A DNA stretch of 64,000 bases from positions 186,001 to 250,000 of the forward strand of contig NZ_SACK01000002.1 in the NCBI RefSeq assembly GCF_004005815.1, read 5' to 3'. The notes beneath the pieces are model-generated. The model made no database searches. It saw only the letters and a list, made by a program, of their open reading frames with translations, and was not told the DNA's origin. This DNA is from Mucilaginibacter limnophilus. Its GTDB lineage: Bacteria > Bacteroidota > Bacteroidia > Sphingobacteriales > Sphingobacteriaceae. This document shows positions 52,901 to 61,661 of the stretch, piece after piece; the first letter of the stretch is position 1, and each line of letters starts with the position of its first letter. The translations under genes and the position numbers were made by a program.

Positions 52901-53535
52901 CTTCTGTAAACGCCACCGATTCAAAAGGCAGGCCTGTAAGCGATGATGCCAACGTAACCGTACCTGTGGCTAAATCGCCGGTGGCTGTGAATGACAATTC
53001 GCGTACGGCAATCAACACGCCTGTAGGTATTCCGGTTACTACTAATGACAATCCCGGCGGTGTTCCGCTTGATCTTACTTCTATAGAAATAATTTCGCCG
53101 CCCGCGCATGGCAGTTTGCAGATCGGCACAAACGGGGTTGTAACTTATTCTCCCGATCAGGGATATACAGGTGATGATGTGTTTACCTACAGGCTTAAAG
53201 ACGTGTTTGGCTTTTACACTAACGTGGCTACGGTGAATGTTTCCATCACACCAAACGGCGCTCCAAGTATCCCAAATCTGTTCACTCCGAACGGCGATGG
53301 AGTGAATGATGTGTTTGAGATACGTGGGCTTGATCCGTCGCTGCCAAACAGGTTAACCATTGTTAACAGGTGGGGTAACGAGGTGTTCCGCCAGGATAAT
53401 TACCAGAACACCTGGACAGGCACCGGCCTTAACGAAGGTACTTACTATTACCTGCTGCAGATAAAAGACACCAGCACAAATACCTGGAAAAATTATAAAG
53501 GCTATATAACATTGATACGGGCGACAAGACAATAA
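49906..53535 (+). CDS. Large T9SS-exported adhesin-like repeat protein
   Basis: 1209 residues from the ATG at 49906 (signal ending NAWAQ); an upstream GTG at 49888 is less likely. In order: an N-terminal domain (about 25-320), a GEVED-type domain (about 335-460, GETEDYRL), a beta domain with NDGNGGTDNAISG, a cadherin- or CshA-like repeat, an Ig-like repeat with NDGPDAAST, two DUF11 domains (about 800-915 and 917-1020; LTQADVDAGTYVNQASV and LTQADKDAGSVSNTASV), another Ig-like repeat (DNSRTAINTPVGIPVT) and a C-terminal gliding-motility-associated sorting domain (IPNLFTPNGDGVNDVFEIRG). Such domains send proteins through the type IX system. With PorP/SprF and OmpA partners downstream it is probably a surface adhesin or fibre. 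Low in cysteine and very rich in T, V and N. Confidence 0.9.
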   Translation: MTKKYLLKVVLFCCLISIFSKNAWAQYAIGGTAGANLVNSVYWLTWDNTIPSSTMISSPAGFTPQNIIAGTYVWQFSPTVRITAVISDLTVANGTGMQSYTPGSYAGDGLDVLYSGNNQPKPNSRGVPASGIATPYGGTVNFDIDIKVAILINGIWTDVIYPGMIIADAESVDAEGEYIKGNTPNTIAWQLLNKRVQGTNADEHYRLQLSNAGRSFRLFADLAPGNFGVQAVMFARGARHLTDVGMKGSGLTAMAIGFVLPFDLGDDPAGYGTTGHYMDDFEITDYFAGDGTYDVVTYNTTPLTAKATVFIGEDNVDPDGEPAGSATSDDDDNTGNDDESTLDEAALPDVKVNQQGNIVFTVPVTNGKNATAILRAWLDFNGDNVFGPNEEVSVNVPANTNNQNVTLTFPNSMFAGKVKVGPLYARLRLSTTTLIDNPSTPVDERSTSFTADGETEDYRLKDVLGLSISGRVVNDGNGGTDNAISGNPLQAPGGSQLYAYLVDNNNTIVNKATVAADGSYIFDSNNTGTFIVAISTNDVAIGGNLGDIPPALPAGWVPSGEAYGTNNISGTGVETGTPNLRIEVGTPGTSLNVTGVNFGINRAPVATDDAGSTVSADPVTVNIPVNDDDPDGDIAPGTVLLVDPTDNGLKQSVTVSGQGTYTVNPTGTVTFTPAPAFAGKTIPLQYTIKDNLGAESPPALINITVKPTGVADAYTTFVGTPVTSPVKINDGPDAASTTVTVATPPTNGTTSVDAQGRVTYTPNPGYVGTDTYTYVLTTPDGIASDPVTVTVTIGGGSIELTKAATNTGNDAGDIINYTIIARNTGASALSNVTVTDPGADAGSIQPATVASLAAGESATFTATHTLTQADVDAGTYVNQASVTATAPGGQTVTDDASDDPGTPAANDPTVVTITAEPGITLEKTGTFTDNFITYSFVVRNTGNLVLNNVTFTDLNLGINNAQVNNVPPGGLLPGASVPFTYTYTLTQADKDAGSVSNTASVNATDSKGRPVSDDANVTVPVAKSPVAVNDNSRTAINTPVGIPVTTNDNPGGVPLDLTSIEIISPPAHGSLQIGTNGVVTYSPDQGYTGDDVFTYRLKDVFGFYTNVATVNVSITPNGAPSIPNLFTPNGDGVNDVFEIRGLDPSLPNRLTIVNRWGNEVFRQDNYQNTWTGTGLNEGTYYYLLQIKDTSTNTWKNYKGYITLIRATRQ

Positions 53536-53538
53536 ACC

Positions 53539-54507
53539 ATGATGCGAAGATTTCTATTTATATCGATTTTACTCCTTAGCACGGTAGTGGTTTATGCCCA
53601 GCAGGATGCGCAGCAAAGCCAGTACATGTTCAACGGGATATATATTAACCCGGCATATGCGGGCTATAAAGAAAACCTGAATTTACATGCTTACTACCGT
53701 TCGCAGTGGACGGATGTTCCGGGCAGTCCGCGCAGTATGTCATTAGCTATAGACGCTATTGCTAACGATGGTAACGTGGGTTTGGCGTTTCAGATAGCAA
53801 ATGATAAACTGGGCGCGCAGCACCACCTATCGGCATATGGCAATTATGCTTACAGGCTGCGCATGAATGAAGACGGCAGCTCAAGGCTGGCGCTTGGCCT
53901 CGGTTTTGGCTTTGTGCAAACCGGCATTAATACCGGTATGCTAAACCCGAACGATCCTGAACCCGACCTGTCTGGTGCTAACCAGAATGCCATCGCTCCC
54001 GACGCGCGCTTAGGTGTGTTTTATTCAGATAATAAATTTTATGCGGGTATATCAGCCGATAACCTCATTTCACAGTTTATTGATGTGAAGAAAAGCGGCG
54101 CTTACATAGCACAGCCAAAACCACATTATTATTTAACCGCGGGTATGTTGTTAGGCTTATCAGAAGATATTATGCTAAAGCCAAGTTTCCTGTTAAAGGA
54201 TGATGTTGCCGGACCAACAAGTTTAGACCTTAACGCATTTTTGCTGCTTGGCGAAAAAGTATGGTTAGGTGGCTCATACCGTACAGGAGTGAAGATCTAC
54301 GATAAATCGCACCTGCAAAATAACCTTACGCCGGCCAATACGGTAGTTGCCGCAATTGAGGTGTTTCCAACTCAAAACCTGCGCATAGGTTACGGTTACG
54401 ACTTTAACAACAGTCCGTTAACCGGAAGCGGCGCTTCGCACGAAATATCTATCGGCTTTTATTTTAAAACAGGCAGAAGCCGCATGTTAACCCCTCGATA
54501 CTTTTAG
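53539..54507 (+). CDS. PorP/SprF family T9SS membrane protein
   Basis: 322 residues with a signal peptide ending VYAQ (residue 21). The mature start QDAQQSQYMFNGIYINPAYA is the hallmark of PorP/SprF, and the rest forms a beta-barrel of about 12-14 strands ending SIGFYFKTGRSRML. In Flavobacterium, SprF-like proteins are needed to export and attach one specific partner, here most likely the large protein encoded 3 bp upstream, whose C-terminal domain is of the type (B) that uses SprF. Outer-membrane location is inferred from the barrel. The next gene follows 5 bp downstream. Confidence 0.95.
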   Translation: MMRRFLFISILLLSTVVVYAQQDAQQSQYMFNGIYINPAYAGYKENLNLHAYYRSQWTDVPGSPRSMSLAIDAIANDGNVGLAFQIANDKLGAQHHLSAYGNYAYRLRMNEDGSSRLALGLGFGFVQTGINTGMLNPNDPEPDLSGANQNAIAPDARLGVFYSDNKFYAGISADNLISQFIDVKKSGAYIAQPKPHYYLTAGMLLGLSEDIMLKPSFLLKDDVAGPTSLDLNAFLLLGEKVWLGGSYRTGVKIYDKSHLQNNLTPANTVVAAIEVFPTQNLRIGYGYDFNNSPLTGSGASHEISIGFYFKTGRSRMLTPRYF

Positions 54508-54512
54508 CGTTT

Positions 54513-56471
54513 ATGCAGATGAAAAGAATATTATCCTTTATTATACTGATCGCTGTGTTGTCGCTGCTTGCTAAAAACAGCCATGCCCAAAGTGCGGTAA
54601 AACAGGCTGATGAAGAATATCGCTTATTCAATTACGAAAAAGCTGCCGAGCTATACCTTAAGGCATTTAAAAGAGATTCCACCCTGTATATAGCGTCGCG
54701 GCTGGCGAACAGTTACCGCATGATGCGCGATTATGAAAATACCGAGTTATGGTACTCACGCGTGGTAGAAATGGACAGGCAAAATCCTGAATATGCTTTG
54801 TACTATGCCGAAGCATTGCGCAACAATTCCAAGTATGTTGAAGCAAAGGCGCAGTTTTCAAGGTACTATACGCTGAAAAGAGATTTCAGCAGGGCACAGC
54901 TTAAAACGCTTACCGCGGCTACCGATTCGGCCATTCGCTGGCTGGCTAGCCCTGTACCGGCTGAGGTAGAGAATGTGCGTGAACTAAATAGTGAAGGGTC
55001 TGACTGGGGAGCGGTACGGTATAACGATCTTGTAGTTTTTACATCCGACAGGGAAAACAATACGGTACAGCAAATCCGTAAAAAGAAACCGCTGTTATAT
55101 TTTGATAACGGTAAAGACATTGACCGCAAGGTTTACGGCTGGACAGGTAATGCATACCTGCGCCTGTACCAACGCGCTGCTGATGATACGGTAAGGATAT
55201 TTCCATTTAGCGCCGGAACAGATTATCATACCGGGCCTGCATCATTCACCGCCGATGGCAATCAAATGTACGTTGTGCTTACAAGAACCACAGCAAAAAA
55301 GAATAAGGCTGATTCAATAGAAACGTACAAGCTGGAAGTTTATTCGAGCCAAAAGAATGCTTCAGAAGCAAACTGGAGTAAACAAACCGGTTTCAGGCAT
55401 AATAATAACGAAAAATGGTCGGTTGGGGATCCGTCTATTACCAAGGGCGGCGACACGCTGTATTTCGCTTCGGACATGCCGGGCGGTATGGGCGGAACCG
55501 ATATTTTTTATTGTGTAAAAGATGCTGCAGGCAATTGGGGGCAGCCGGTCAACCTGAAAACAGTGAACAGCAGCGGCAACGAACGTACTCCTTTTGTTGA
55601 TGCTGCCGGAGATTTGTATTTCTCCAGCGACACCGGCATTGGTATGGGCGGGCTTGACATATTCAAGGCTTCACGCACGGGCGCCGATACTTACGGGCCG
55701 AGGCAAAACCTCCGCTATCCGTTCAACTCGCCACGGGATGATTTTGCTTTTGTTATTTATGACAACGGCACCACAGGTTACTTTTCGTCAAACAGGGCAG
55801 GTGGTTTCGGCAGCGATGATATCTACAGCTTTACTCAAGCCCCACCGCTTAAACTGGAAGGTATTGCATATGATAAAACTACGCGTCAACCTCTGGCAGG
55901 TACATTAGTAACACTTGGTAAAACCGCTGTACGTACTGATGCTACAGGTAAGTATAGCTTCACAGTTCAGCCAAATGCAACTTATCCGCTTCGCGGCGAA
56001 AAGGCAACTTACTTAACCGAAAGTGAAACGGTATCAACTCAGGGTGTTATTCCCCCAAAAACCATAAGGAAAGACCTTTATCTGGATAAAATTGTGCTGA
56101 ACAAAGCCATCAAGATTGATAACATTTATTACGATTATGATCAGTCGTACATTCGTCCCGACGCGGCTATTGAACTCAACAAGATCATAAAACTATTAAA
56201 GGATAATCCGACAATTGAGATCGAGCTCGGCTCGCATACCGACAGCCGTGGTAACGATGATTACAATATGGCCTTGTCTCGCCGTCGTGCCAATGCTGCT
56301 GTTGATTACATTATTACCGAAGGAGATATTGACGAGGAGCGCATCACCGCACGTGGTTATGGTGAAACCCGCCTGCTTAACCGCTGCAGCAACGGTGTTA
56401 AATGCAGCGAGACCGAGCATCAGCAAAACCGCCGCACCGAGTTTACCATAGTGCGTTATAACGGGCAGTAA
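54513..56471 (+). CDS. OmpA-family T9SS accessory lipoprotein-like protein with TPR and PD40 repeats
   Basis: 652 residues; signal ending SHAQ (residue 26; M3 is an alternative start). In order: a TPR region (about 28-140, YNYEKAAELYLKAFKRDSTL is typical), a WD40/PD40-like beta-propeller (about 155-440 with repeated DTLYFASDMPGGMGGTDIFY and DLYFSSDTGIGMGGLDIF motifs), a carboxypeptidase-regulatory-like domain (about 445-520), and a C-terminal OmpA domain (about 530-652; SHTDSRGNDDYNMALSRRRA with the peptidoglycan-binding D and R). This is the PorE-like architecture common after sprF genes. It should anchor the assembly to peptidoglycan. The three genes form one operon with 3- and 5-bp gaps. 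Confidence 0.94.
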   Translation: MQMKRILSFIILIAVLSLLAKNSHAQSAVKQADEEYRLFNYEKAAELYLKAFKRDSTLYIASRLANSYRMMRDYENTELWYSRVVEMDRQNPEYALYYAEALRNNSKYVEAKAQFSRYYTLKRDFSRAQLKTLTAATDSAIRWLASPVPAEVENVRELNSEGSDWGAVRYNDLVVFTSDRENNTVQQIRKKKPLLYFDNGKDIDRKVYGWTGNAYLRLYQRAADDTVRIFPFSAGTDYHTGPASFTADGNQMYVVLTRTTAKKNKADSIETYKLEVYSSQKNASEANWSKQTGFRHNNNEKWSVGDPSITKGGDTLYFASDMPGGMGGTDIFYCVKDAAGNWGQPVNLKTVNSSGNERTPFVDAAGDLYFSSDTGIGMGGLDIFKASRTGADTYGPRQNLRYPFNSPRDDFAFVIYDNGTTGYFSSNRAGGFGSDDIYSFTQAPPLKLEGIAYDKTTRQPLAGTLVTLGKTAVRTDATGKYSFTVQPNATYPLRGEKATYLTESETVSTQGVIPPKTIRKDLYLDKIVLNKAIKIDNIYYDYDQSYIRPDAAIELNKIIKLLKDNPTIEIELGSHTDSRGNDDYNMALSRRRANAAVDYIITEGDIDEERITARGYGETRLLNRCSNGVKCSETEHQQNRRTEFTIVRYNGQ

Positions 56472-56474
56472 GTG

Positions 56475-57338
56475 TTAGTACAACACCCCCCAGGCAATAT
56501 ACAAGGTAACCACTATAACGCAAACTATCGTCCAGCCGGTTATACCGGCTAACGAGGTAAGTGCTGCTTTCAGGTATCCGCCAAATGAGTAGCGCATATC
56601 CAGTACGCGGTGATAAACAATCGCGGTGTACACAATGTGCATCAACATCATGATGAATAACAGCATGCCATACCAGGGTGTGCCCTTTGCCAGGTACATT
56701 AGCGGGCTGAATATAACTACTGATAACAAATTCAGGTATCCGTTTATAAACGTGACTATTGAAAGTTGCTCGGCATAAAATAGCCGCTTATAGTATAAAA
56801 GAAAAATAACAAACGCTATGAACGGCGTACTGATACCAAGTACAATGTTGGTGCGGGTGTTCATGAAATGCATAGCTTTGGCTACCCTAACATCAATCTT
56901 CCTCAGTTTTTCCAACTTTTTCGAAATCTTTTGCTTTTCGGCTTCAGAAATATTTTTTTTTGCCAGCAGTTGGGTTGAGGCACCGGCGGCGCTACTGTTC
57001 ATTTGGTTGAATGATTCGTACGGCTTAAATACCGAATTGGTAAAAACTACCAATCCCAACACTATAAAAAAGAAACTAAACGGACTATAGTACTTTTTAT
57101 GCTTGCCCGAAAGATATTCTTTAATAGTAAGGCCGGGCTGCAAGGTGAGCGCTTTAATCAGGTAGAAAAAGCCTTTATCGGCATGCGTAACAACATGCAC
57201 AATTTCATGGCCGATGTGTGGCAAAGTGATACGCGCATGCGTATTGGCCGGCTGCCCGCACTCGGCACAAAATTTATCCTGCGGTTCAAGATGATGTGAG
57301 CAGTTAAGGCAATTGTCGGGGTGATGTGTGTGTGACAT
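56475..57338 (-). CDS. DUF3667 membrane protein with N-terminal zinc ribbon
   Basis: 287 residues. The N-terminus has CLNCSHHLEPQDKFCAECGQ, a four-cysteine zinc ribbon, followed by the family block ITLPHIGHEIVHVVTHADKGFFY and LTLQPGLTIKEYLSGKHKKYYSPFSFFFI, shown in two parts. Four or five membrane segments fill the second half. DUF3667 proteins are common in Bacteroidota; function unknown. It is convergent with the T9SS operon, 3 bp apart. Confidence 0.88.
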   Translation of the reverse strand: MSHTHHPDNCLNCSHHLEPQDKFCAECGQPANTHARITLPHIGHEIVHVVTHADKGFFYLIKALTLQPGLTIKEYLSGKHKKYYSPFSFFFIVLGLVVFTNSVFKPYESFNQMNSSAAGASTQLLAKKNISEAEKQKISKKLEKLRKIDVRVAKAMHFMNTRTNIVLGISTPFIAFVIFLLYYKRLFYAEQLSIVTFINGYLNLLSVVIFSPLMYLAKGTPWYGMLLFIMMLMHIVYTAIVYHRVLDMRYSFGGYLKAALTSLAGITGWTIVCVIVVTLYIAWGVLY

Positions 57339-57489
57339 AATAGCATCCGAAAAATAATAAATAGTATCGGTTTACGCTAATTATTTAACCAGCCCGTTTA
57401 TGTGATTAGACAAACAAAAGTCTATTGGTGTGGTTTGATATTACTAACTTGCGCATTTAGCCGGTAGCGGCACACTGCTTATTTATTAC

Positions 57490-58968
57490 ATGACCCTAAA
57501 ACGCCTGTTTTTTTTACTGTTTCTGTTACTGCTGAAATTAAACACATATGCCGATTTCAGTTATAGTACCCGTTGCCTCGAAGCTTATAAAGATATTTTT
57601 AGTCTGAGGCTGAATGAAGCCCGCGAATTAATAAAGGATGAACGCCAGCAAAATCCGCAAAACGGGATGCCGGTACTGCTTGACGATTATGTGGACTTTT
57701 TTAACCTGCTTATAGCCGACAGCAAAAGTGATTATGAGAAATTAAAGCCCCGGGAAGATAGCCGGATTGATCTGCTGGACGATCAGGATGAGGACTCACC
57801 TTTTTATCTGTTTTCAAAAGCCGAGGTTTATATGCATTGGGGACTGATAAAAGGCCGTTTTGGTGATTATGTAGCCTCAGCGCGAGACCTGAAACGTGCG
57901 CGAAATCTGCTTGCTGAAAATGCTAAAAAATATCCCGACTTTATATTGAACCAAAAAAGCCTGGCACTTATTGATGTGGTTTTTGGAGCACTGCCATCAA
58001 ATTTGAAAAGCGTAGCCAGTTTTTTTGGCATGAAGGGTAATATCCGGAACGGGGTAGCCCAGTTAGAACGCCTTGCGTCGGACATAAAAAAAACGAAGTA
58101 TAGTTTTTACGATGACGAGGTGATCTTTTTACTATGTTATGTTGATGTAGACGTTTTGCACAATAAAAACAACTACAACAAGCTGCGCGGCTATCTGGCA
58201 GATATGGACAACCGAAGTTTGCTAAAAACCTATCTGCAAGGCTATGTAGCAGCTAAAACAGGTCATAATGATGATGCTATTGAGTATATTACCTCAATAC
58301 CAAAAGGCGGTGCTTACATTTCGCTTCCTTATGCAAATTACCTGATGGGTACAGCCAAGTTATGCCGTATGGATACAGATGCCAATGTGTATTTGTCGAG
58401 ATACATCAATGATTACCGGGGCGTAAATTACATCAAGGATGCATACCTTAAACTGGCTTATTTTTATTTGCTGCGCAACGATACCGGAAAATATAATTAC
58501 TATATAAAGCTTGTAAAAACAAAGGGCTATGCCAGTGATGAGAAAGACAAGCAGGCTTTACGCGAAGCGAACGACACCCGCCCCGATATCGACTTGCTGA
58601 AAGCACGTTTGTTTTTTGACGGTGGATACTATGCCAAAGCCTTAGCCGAACTAAAAGATAAGCACCAGGATGATTTCAAATCGCAGCGGGAAAAAATTGA
58701 GTTTCCTTATCGTTTAGGGCGCATTTACGAAAACCTTAACCGCACCAATGAAGCCACAATAAATTATCAGCGTGCTATAAATCTCGGCCGGAATACATCA
58801 TATTATTTCGCTGCGAACGCCGCGTTGAGCATGGGCAACATTTATGAACGCCGAAAAGATCTCAGAAAAGCGGCTTACTTCTACAAGATGGCTATTGACA
58901 TGAAAGGCCACGAGTATGAAAACAGTATCGAGAACCAGGCTAAAGACGGCTTAGAGCGGGTAAATTAA
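57490..58968 (+). CDS. Exported TPR protein of unknown function
   Basis: 492 residues, signal peptide (LFFLLFLLLLKLNTYADF). The remainder is helical with several TPR-like repeats; the clearest are at the C-terminus (GRIYENLNRTNEATINYQRA and GNIYERRKDLRKAAYFYKMA), while the N-terminal 250 residues are looser (LNEARELIKDERQQNP). Aromatic and lysine residues are frequent. I recognise no catalytic motif and no named family. It should act in the periplasm as a scaffold. The end overlaps the convergent acyltransferase gene by four bases. Confidence 0.75.
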   Translation: MTLKRLFFLLFLLLLKLNTYADFSYSTRCLEAYKDIFSLRLNEARELIKDERQQNPQNGMPVLLDDYVDFFNLLIADSKSDYEKLKPREDSRIDLLDDQDEDSPFYLFSKAEVYMHWGLIKGRFGDYVASARDLKRARNLLAENAKKYPDFILNQKSLALIDVVFGALPSNLKSVASFFGMKGNIRNGVAQLERLASDIKKTKYSFYDDEVIFLLCYVDVDVLHNKNNYNKLRGYLADMDNRSLLKTYLQGYVAAKTGHNDDAIEYITSIPKGGAYISLPYANYLMGTAKLCRMDTDANVYLSRYINDYRGVNYIKDAYLKLAYFYLLRNDTGKYNYYIKLVKTKGYASDEKDKQALREANDTRPDIDLLKARLFFDGGYYAKALAELKDKHQDDFKSQREKIEFPYRLGRIYENLNRTNEATINYQRAINLGRNTSYYFAANAALSMGNIYERRKDLRKAAYFYKMAIDMKGHEYENSIENQAKDGLERVN

Positions 58969-59630
58969 TCGTTATAAGAAAGCTGTTCGTTGGTAAAGCG
59001 GATATTTTGCTCGAGCGATTTACGGTGATGCTGGTTAACCTGCTTTTTCACTTTATCAAAATCAAAATCGTTATTGGTACCGCAATCCAGCATGTTGAAG
59101 TACATGGTGGGGCTGGCGCTTTCAAAAAACTCAATGATATTACTGCTCCAAAGCAATTGGCAGTTGCCTTTTATGCGGGTCACAATTTCATATAACCCTT
59201 CTTCAAAATGTATGTGTCTGATGTGACAGCTCTCCAGCCAGGCCTGGGGGTAAAACAGCAGCACGTTGCCGGGCTTTGAAAGTACTTCGGCGGCGTATTC
59301 AAAACTCTCTAATATCGACAGCTTTCGGGGATCGACAGAAAAGCTGCCCACATAGCGCAACCAGGGATTTTTGCGCATTTGCTCTTTTAACGACATGATG
59401 TACAATTTGCGCATGCCGTTTTTCTTCCAAAGTACTTCGTTGGCCAGGTGGTATGCCAAAAATCCATCTAAAAAGCTAAAATGATTGCACATCAACAAAT
59501 ATGAGTGACCGGGTTTTATATCTACCGGGTTTATGGCCAGTTTTTTAAAACGACGCTTTAACAGCTGCTTTATAATTAAAGCCCCACATTTAAAGAAGAA
59601 AGGATGCAGTGGTTTCGACTTGATGATCAT
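58965..59630 (-). CDS. PlsC-like acyltransferase ending the FAS-like operon
   Basis: 221 residues. The NHFSFLDG block carries the HX4D motif (H50, D55) of lysophospholipid/glycerol-phosphate acyltransferases. An amphipathic N-terminus (FFFKCGALIIKQLLKRRFKK) would attach it to the inner membrane. The later substrate-binding motif is diverged (FYPQAWLESCHIRHIHFEEG instead of a clear FPEGTRS), so its acceptor may be unusual. The start overlaps the preceding hydrolase gene by four bases (ATGA). It probably moves the acyl chain built by the upstream enzymes to a lipid acceptor, which is inference. Confidence 0.78.
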   Translation of the reverse strand: MIIKSKPLHPFFFKCGALIIKQLLKRRFKKLAINPVDIKPGHSYLLMCNHFSFLDGFLAYHLANEVLWKKNGMRKLYIMSLKEQMRKNPWLRYVGSFSVDPRKLSILESFEYAAEVLSKPGNVLLFYPQAWLESCHIRHIHFEEGLYEIVTRIKGNCQLLWSSNIIEFFESASPTMYFNMLDCGTNNDFDFDKVKKQVNQHHRKSLEQNIRFTNEQLSYND

Positions 59631-60472
59631 AGCAGCAATCGGGATAATGTGGAAACAAAATTCTGGTTGATCATTTCGTGGTTCTCATCCAAAATTACAA
59701 CTTCAGCCTGTTTTAGTTTGGCAAAAAACGCTTTGCCGATTGTTGGCGGGTACATTTTATCACGCTTGCCAAATATGAATATACTGCGGATGTTATTCTC
59801 TGTTAACGATTTGATCAGCTTCTCTTCGTTAGTTTCCAAGAAACGCAGATACGTAAAACAAGCATAAAAATTAAAGCGAAGTTCGGCTGTGGCAATCTCG
59901 TTGTATAAAATGTTGCGGCCAACCTTATCAATCAGCCTGAGGAACTTTATGGCGTTCAGCATATTGATGAGCGCTCTTTTGCTTAATACAAGTTTTTCAA
60001 GCAGCTTGTTACCCGTTTTGTTTTTGCTGAACAGCCTGATAATAGCGCCAGGGTAAACCGATGATGGTGCTGCTAAAATGTATTCATCTATGCGGCGGCC
60101 CAATATTTCGGTAACAGCGGTAGCATAGTGCGTGCCCATTGAATAGGCGATTACCGAAAACCGGTTGATATGCAGGTGCGCGCAAAAATCAATTATCAGC
60201 GCGGCAAGTTCTTGTTTGCTAATACCCTTCTTTACCGCGGCGAGGCTTTGATCGTGAAGTTTAGTTTGTTTATGAAAGAAAAGGTCGAACCCGTAAAAGG
60301 TGTATTTTTTGCCTAAGGCCGGTTCAAGACTGATGAACTGTTTGCCATGCATGCCAAAGCCATGAAAACATAGCATAGGCTGCGGGCCTTCACCAAATTT
60401 GTAATAGTGAAGCTTTACAAGGCCGTTCTCAAAGTAATAATCAGTCAAGGCTAAGCGGATGCGGTTCAACAA
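59627..60472 (-). CDS. Alpha/beta hydrolase of the FAS-like operon
   Basis: 281 residues. The nucleophile elbow is AYSMG (S111; the usual first glycine is alanine), after CFHGFGMHGKQF (oxyanion hole, HGFG). The catalytic aspartate is likely in FGKRDKMYPP and the histidine in LDENHEM, so the triad is complete. No signal peptide. Alpha/beta hydrolases in acyl-chain pathways often act as thioesterases that release the chain from the carrier protein, or as esterases. It overlaps the phosphopantetheinyl transferase gene by 32 bases and the acyltransferase by 4, so translation is coupled. Confidence 0.8.
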   Translation of the reverse strand: MLNRIRLALTDYYFENGLVKLHYYKFGEGPQPMLCFHGFGMHGKQFISLEPALGKKYTFYGFDLFFHKQTKLHDQSLAAVKKGISKQELAALIIDFCAHLHINRFSVIAYSMGTHYATAVTEILGRRIDEYILAAPSSVYPGAIIRLFSKNKTGNKLLEKLVLSKRALINMLNAIKFLRLIDKVGRNILYNEIATAELRFNFYACFTYLRFLETNEEKLIKSLTENNIRSIFIFGKRDKMYPPTIGKAFFAKLKQAEVVILDENHEMINQNFVSTLSRLLL

Positions 60473-60854
60473 ATGCTACAGCCCAAACATAGTCACCATC
60501 GTGGGAAATGGTTAAACTTATTTTAAAATCATGCGGATGATTGTGCAGGGTAACCCGCGGGCGACCGCCTATTTTATCACGTGTTATCTCGATCTTTTTC
60601 CAGCCGGTTGTGGCTGGTGACAGTTGTTTAATCGCCTTATAAACCGCCTCTTTTGCTGCCCAGGTTGAGGCATAACGAAGCAGCGATTCTGCGAACTGAT
60701 CACAGTAGGCCAGTTCAAGTTCAGTATAAGCCTTGCTTTTAAATTCAGGTGTAAGGGAAAGCTCAAAGGTTGGCACGTGTACCAGGTCGTTACCCACGGC
60801 AAAGTGCTGTGTGGTGGTTAATCCCTGTACGGTTTCAAGCAATTTATTCTCCAT
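60441..60854 (-). CDS. 4'-phosphopantetheinyl transferase, AcpS type
   Basis: 137 residues from the ATG at 60854 (MENKLLETVQ); the earlier frame to 60893 runs into the upstream gene. This enzyme loads phosphopantetheine onto carrier proteins. The magnesium-binding residues are visible: D23 in GNDLVHV and E69 in WAAKEAVYK, with the K of KEA next to it, then the closing SHDGDYVWAVAFV. The short length fits the AcpS group. Because the operon has its own carrier protein, this protein probably activates it. It overlaps the FabI-like gene by 11 bases. Confidence 0.85.
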   Translation of the reverse strand: MENKLLETVQGLTTTQHFAVGNDLVHVPTFELSLTPEFKSKAYTELELAYCDQFAESLLRYASTWAAKEAVYKAIKQLSPATTGWKKIEITRDKIGGRPRVTLHNHPHDFKISLTISHDGDYVWAVAFVEPHPLSLD

Positions 60855-61656
60855 CAATACCAATCCCCATAATGTTAAAGCCGCCATCAACAAAGTGGAT
60901 GTTGCCTGTTACTTTTTTTGAAAGATCGGAAAAATAATATAATGCCGCGTCGCCAACATCACTTGCTTCGATATTACCCAGTGGAGCGGTGAACTTGCCC
61001 ATTTTGCGAAGCTTGCGTACGCCGTTTATACCGCCTGCAGATGTGGTCATTACCAGGCCTGCAGATATGGCGTTTACGCGTACTTTTTTATCACGAAAGA
61101 AACTGGCCAGGTACAGCATGATATTCTCCAGCGCCGCCTTGTTAATGGCCATGCCCGCGTATGGCGGAAACACCCGCTGCGAAGCATTATAGGTAAGGGT
61201 AAGTATCGAAGCATTCTCGGCACAATAAGGCCTTACCACCCGGGCTATGCGCAGTAATGAGTATGCGCTGATGTTGAACGAATCCATCAACTCCTCAAAA
61301 GGGATGTCTATGTATTCAGGAGCAGGATCAGTACTGCCGGGCAGTGTATAGCACATTACACTCTGGCGGCCCCATGCAACGCCGTGAAGCACATAATGGA
61401 TATTACCTAATTCGTTATGAACCTTTTGAACAAACGAGGTAATCTCCAGTTCGTTGCGTACGTCAACTTCGGCAGTAAGATTAGTATCCATACCTGCCTG
61501 CTCCATCAGGTATTGCACTTCCTTTTGCGTATCAGGCATGTAGCTAAGCGCGACTTTGCAGCCTGAACGGTGCAATTTCAACGCCACATCCCAGGCTATA
61601 GAACTTTCGTTACGTACACCGAATACAATCGCTACCCTGCCTTTGTTATCTATCAT
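60844..61656 (-). CDS. FabI-like enoyl-ACP reductase
   Basis: 270 residues from the ATG at 61656 (MIDNKGRVAIVFGVRNESSI); the longer frame to 61722 overlaps the ketosynthase. This is an atypical short-chain dehydrogenase of the enoyl-ACP reductase branch: the nucleotide site GVRNESSIAWDVALKLHRSG matches the GxxxxxSxA form of FabI, and the catalytic Y and K are in YAGMAINK. It should reduce the double bond of enoyl-carrier intermediates with NADH or NADPH. Housekeeping FabI is normally encoded elsewhere, so this is likely a pathway-specific copy. It lies 5 bp after the ketosynthase. Confidence 0.85.
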   Translation of the reverse strand: MIDNKGRVAIVFGVRNESSIAWDVALKLHRSGCKVALSYMPDTQKEVQYLMEQAGMDTNLTAEVDVRNELEITSFVQKVHNELGNIHYVLHGVAWGRQSVMCYTLPGSTDPAPEYIDIPFEELMDSFNISAYSLLRIARVVRPYCAENASILTLTYNASQRVFPPYAGMAINKAALENIMLYLASFFRDKKVRVNAISAGLVMTTSAGGINGVRKLRKMGKFTAPLGNIEASDVGDAALYYFSDLSKKVTGNIHFVDGGFNIMGIGIDGE

Positions 61657-61661
61657 AGCGT

